Shown here one piece after another: positions 4,450 through 5,997 of a stretch of DNA of 5,997 nucleotides. The DNA comes from an uncultured Prevotellaceae bacterium (GTDB lineage Bacteria > Bacteroidota > Bacteroidia > Bacteroidales > Muribaculaceae): contig CALZFJ010000134.1 of assembly GCA_945645715.1 (NCBI GenBank), positions 1 through 5,997 of the forward strand. The letters run 5' to 3'. The position numbers and the translations under genes are program-made. Position 1 is the stretch's first letter. The number at the start of each line of letters is the position of its first letter. The notes beneath the pieces were generated by a model, which worked only from the letters and a program-made list of their open reading frames with translations, did not search any database and was not told the origin of the DNA.

Positions 4450-5997
4450 ATGGAAATCAATTATATCAACGTGGAATCGTATCCCGCTTCTGAAAAAATC
4501 TACGTTCCGGGAACTCTTTTCCCAATCAAGGTGGGTATGCGCAAAATCTCGCTCACTCCTACAGTGACTTTCGACCACGACAATAACCGAATCGTCACCG
4601 AGAATGCCCCTGTATGCGTTTACGACACCAGCGGACCTTTCACCGACCCAGACGTGAAAGTGGATATCAACCGGGGTATTCCTCGCCTACGCGAGCAGTG
4701 GATTGCCGACCGTGGCGACGTGGAACAACTCGACAACATCACCTCTGAATATGGTCGCGAACGTCTTGCCGACAAGTCGCTCGACGAAATTCGCTTCCCT
4801 CACCTCATGAAGCCATATAAGGCGAAGCCGGGCAAGCGTATAACGCAGATGGCTTACGCTAAAGCAGGTATCGTAACCGCCGAAATGGAATATGTGGCTA
4901 TCCGCGAGAACATGAACAACCGTGAGCTTGGAATCGACACTCACATCACCCCCGAATTTGTCCGCGACGAGATAGCCGCCGGACGTGCCATAATCCCTGC
5001 CAACATCAACCATCCAGAGGCTGAGCCTATGATTATCGGACGTAACTTCCTCGTGAAGCTCAACACCAACATAGGCAACTCTGCCCTATCCTCGTCGATC
5101 GAAGAGGAAGTGAACAAGGCTGTGTGGAGCTGCTACTGGGGAGGTGACACTCTTATGGACCTCTCCACCGGCGACAACATTCACGAAACCCGCGAATGGA
5201 TTATCCGCAACTGCCCTGTGCCTATGGGCACCGTGCCCATCTACCAAGCCCTTGAAAAAGTGCACGGTAATGTGCGCAAGCTCACTTGGGAAATCTACCG
5301 CGACACTCTCATCGAGCAGTGCGAGCAGGGTGTCGATTACTTCACCATTCACGCCGGTGTACTCCGCCGCCATGCCGCTCTCGTTGGCAAGCGCCTCACA
5401 GGAGTGGTTTCACGCGGTGGCAGCATCATGCTCCAATGGACAGTGCTCCACAATGAGGAAAGCTTCCTCTACACTCACTTCGATGAAATCTGTGAGATTC
5501 TAAATAAATACGATGTTGCAGTTTCTCTCGGCGATGGTATGCGCCCCGGCAGTATTCACGATGCCAACGACGAAGCCCAGTTCCTTGAGCTTGATGTTCT
5601 CGGAGAGTTGACCAAGATTGCTTGGGAACACGATGTTCAGGTAATCATCGAGGGTCCGGGTCATGTGCCTATGCACAAAATCAAAGCCAACATGGAGCGC
5701 CAGCTTGCCGCTTGTCACGAGGCTCCGTTCTACACCTTAGGTCCGCTCACCACCGATATCGCCCCGGCTTACGACCACATAACCTCGGCTATCGGTGCCG
5801 CTCAGATTGGCTGGCTGGGCACGGCTATGCTCTGCTATGTGACTCCAAAGGAGCACCTCAGCCTCCCCAACCTCGAAGATGTGCGCAACGGCGTGATAGC
5901 CTACAAGATTGCCGCACACGCCGCCGACCTTGCCAAGGGTCACCCGGGTGCACAAGTGCGCGACGATGCCATGAGCAAGGCTCGCTATGAGTTCCGC
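4450..5997 (+). CDS. thiC: Phosphomethylpyrimidine synthase ThiC (3' end outside window)
   Basis: ThiC is the radical-SAM enzyme converting aminoimidazole ribotide to HMP-P, the pyrimidine half of thiamin. From the ATG at 4450 the frame is open for 516 codons to the window end. Diagnostic stretches are SRGGSIMLQW (321-330), FLYTHFDEICEI, SLGDGMRPGSI (359-369), VIIEGPGHVPM (398-408) with metal-ligand candidate His405, LTTDIAPAYDHITSAIGAA with His443, and GTAMLCYVTPKEHL. The last visible residues, SKARYEFR, normally precede by some 40-50 residues the C-terminal Cys-x2-Cys-x4-Cys that binds the [4Fe-4S] cluster, so the cluster motif itself lies outside. The shorter prokaryotic-type N-terminus with VPGTLFPIKVGMRKI is intact. 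The start is supported by the AT-rich 29-nt gap after thiG and by alignment to the family N-terminus. It is probably co-transcribed under the TPP riboswitch. Confidence 0.97.
   Translation, partial: MEINYINVESYPASEKIYVPGTLFPIKVGMRKISLTPTVTFDHDNNRIVTENAPVCVYDTSGPFTDPDVKVDINRGIPRLREQWIADRGDVEQLDNITSEYGRERLADKSLDEIRFPHLMKPYKAKPGKRITQMAYAKAGIVTAEMEYVAIRENMNNRELGIDTHITPEFVRDEIAAGRAIIPANINHPEAEPMIIGRNFLVKLNTNIGNSALSSSIEEEVNKAVWSCYWGGDTLMDLSTGDNIHETREWIIRNCPVPMGTVPIYQALEKVHGNVRKLTWEIYRDTLIEQCEQGVDYFTIHAGVLRRHAALVGKRLTGVVSRGGSIMLQWTVLHNEESFLYTHFDEICEILNKYDVAVSLGDGMRPGSIHDANDEAQFLELDVLGELTKIAWEHDVQVIIEGPGHVPMHKIKANMERQLAACHEAPFYTLGPLTTDIAPAYDHITSAIGAAQIGWLGTAMLCYVTPKEHLSLPNLEDVRNGVIAYKIAAHAADLAKGHPGAQVRDDAMSKARYEFR

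Noticed and set aside
1..5997. CRISPR arrays, tRNA or rRNA genes, insertion-sequence ends
   Set aside because: No periodic repeat array, tRNA-like cloverleaf, rRNA sequence, transposase or terminal inverted repeats were recognised by reading.

Overview
The window looks like a chromosomal segment from a member of the Bacteroidales, possibly a gut Bacteroides or Muribaculaceae-type organism. This rests on promoter-like sequences matching the Bacteroidetes -33 TTTG / -7 TAnnTTTG pattern, weak or absent Shine-Dalgarno sequences, a Bacteroidetes-style AAA-ATPase/nuclease gene, and a thi gene order and protein sequences that resemble Bacteroides thiamin operons. The family-level assignment is an inference. 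Stop codons TAA, TAG and TGA all end recognisable genes, so the standard genetic code applies.

Region 1 (1-928, minus strand) is the N-terminal 309 residues of an AAA-ATPase-like protein of the family that normally carries a C-terminal PD-(D/E)XK nuclease domain. It runs off the left edge. Region 2 (929-1336) is a divergent intergenic stretch without an intact long gene. It holds two near-identical minus-strand promoter candidates built on an 18-bp direct repeat, a strong plus-strand promoter candidate, a complete TPP riboswitch (THI box) and a leader of about 100 nt.

Region 3 (1337-5997, plus strand) is a tightly packed thiamin biosynthesis operon: thiD, thiS, a TenI-like gene, thiE, thiG and thiC, the last cut off by the right edge. 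ThiC makes HMP-P and ThiD phosphorylates it to HMP-PP. ThiS (sulfur carrier) and ThiG form the thiazole phosphate, the TenI-like protein probably aromatises the thiazole tautomer, and ThiE joins the two halves to thiamin phosphate. ThiF and ThiH/ThiO, needed to load ThiS and to supply dehydroglycine, are not in the window and could lie further downstream. The TPP riboswitch would provide end-product feedback on the whole set.

The most unusual observation is an in-frame TGA at codon 8 of thiD, immediately before the universally conserved N-terminal strand (LTIAGSDSSGGAG). The rest of the gene and operon is intact. It may be a recent nonsense mutation, a sequence error, or translation by readthrough, non-AUG initiation or frameshifting. 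Nothing else in the window looks like a new biological system; the rest is a recognisable riboswitch-controlled thiamin locus.
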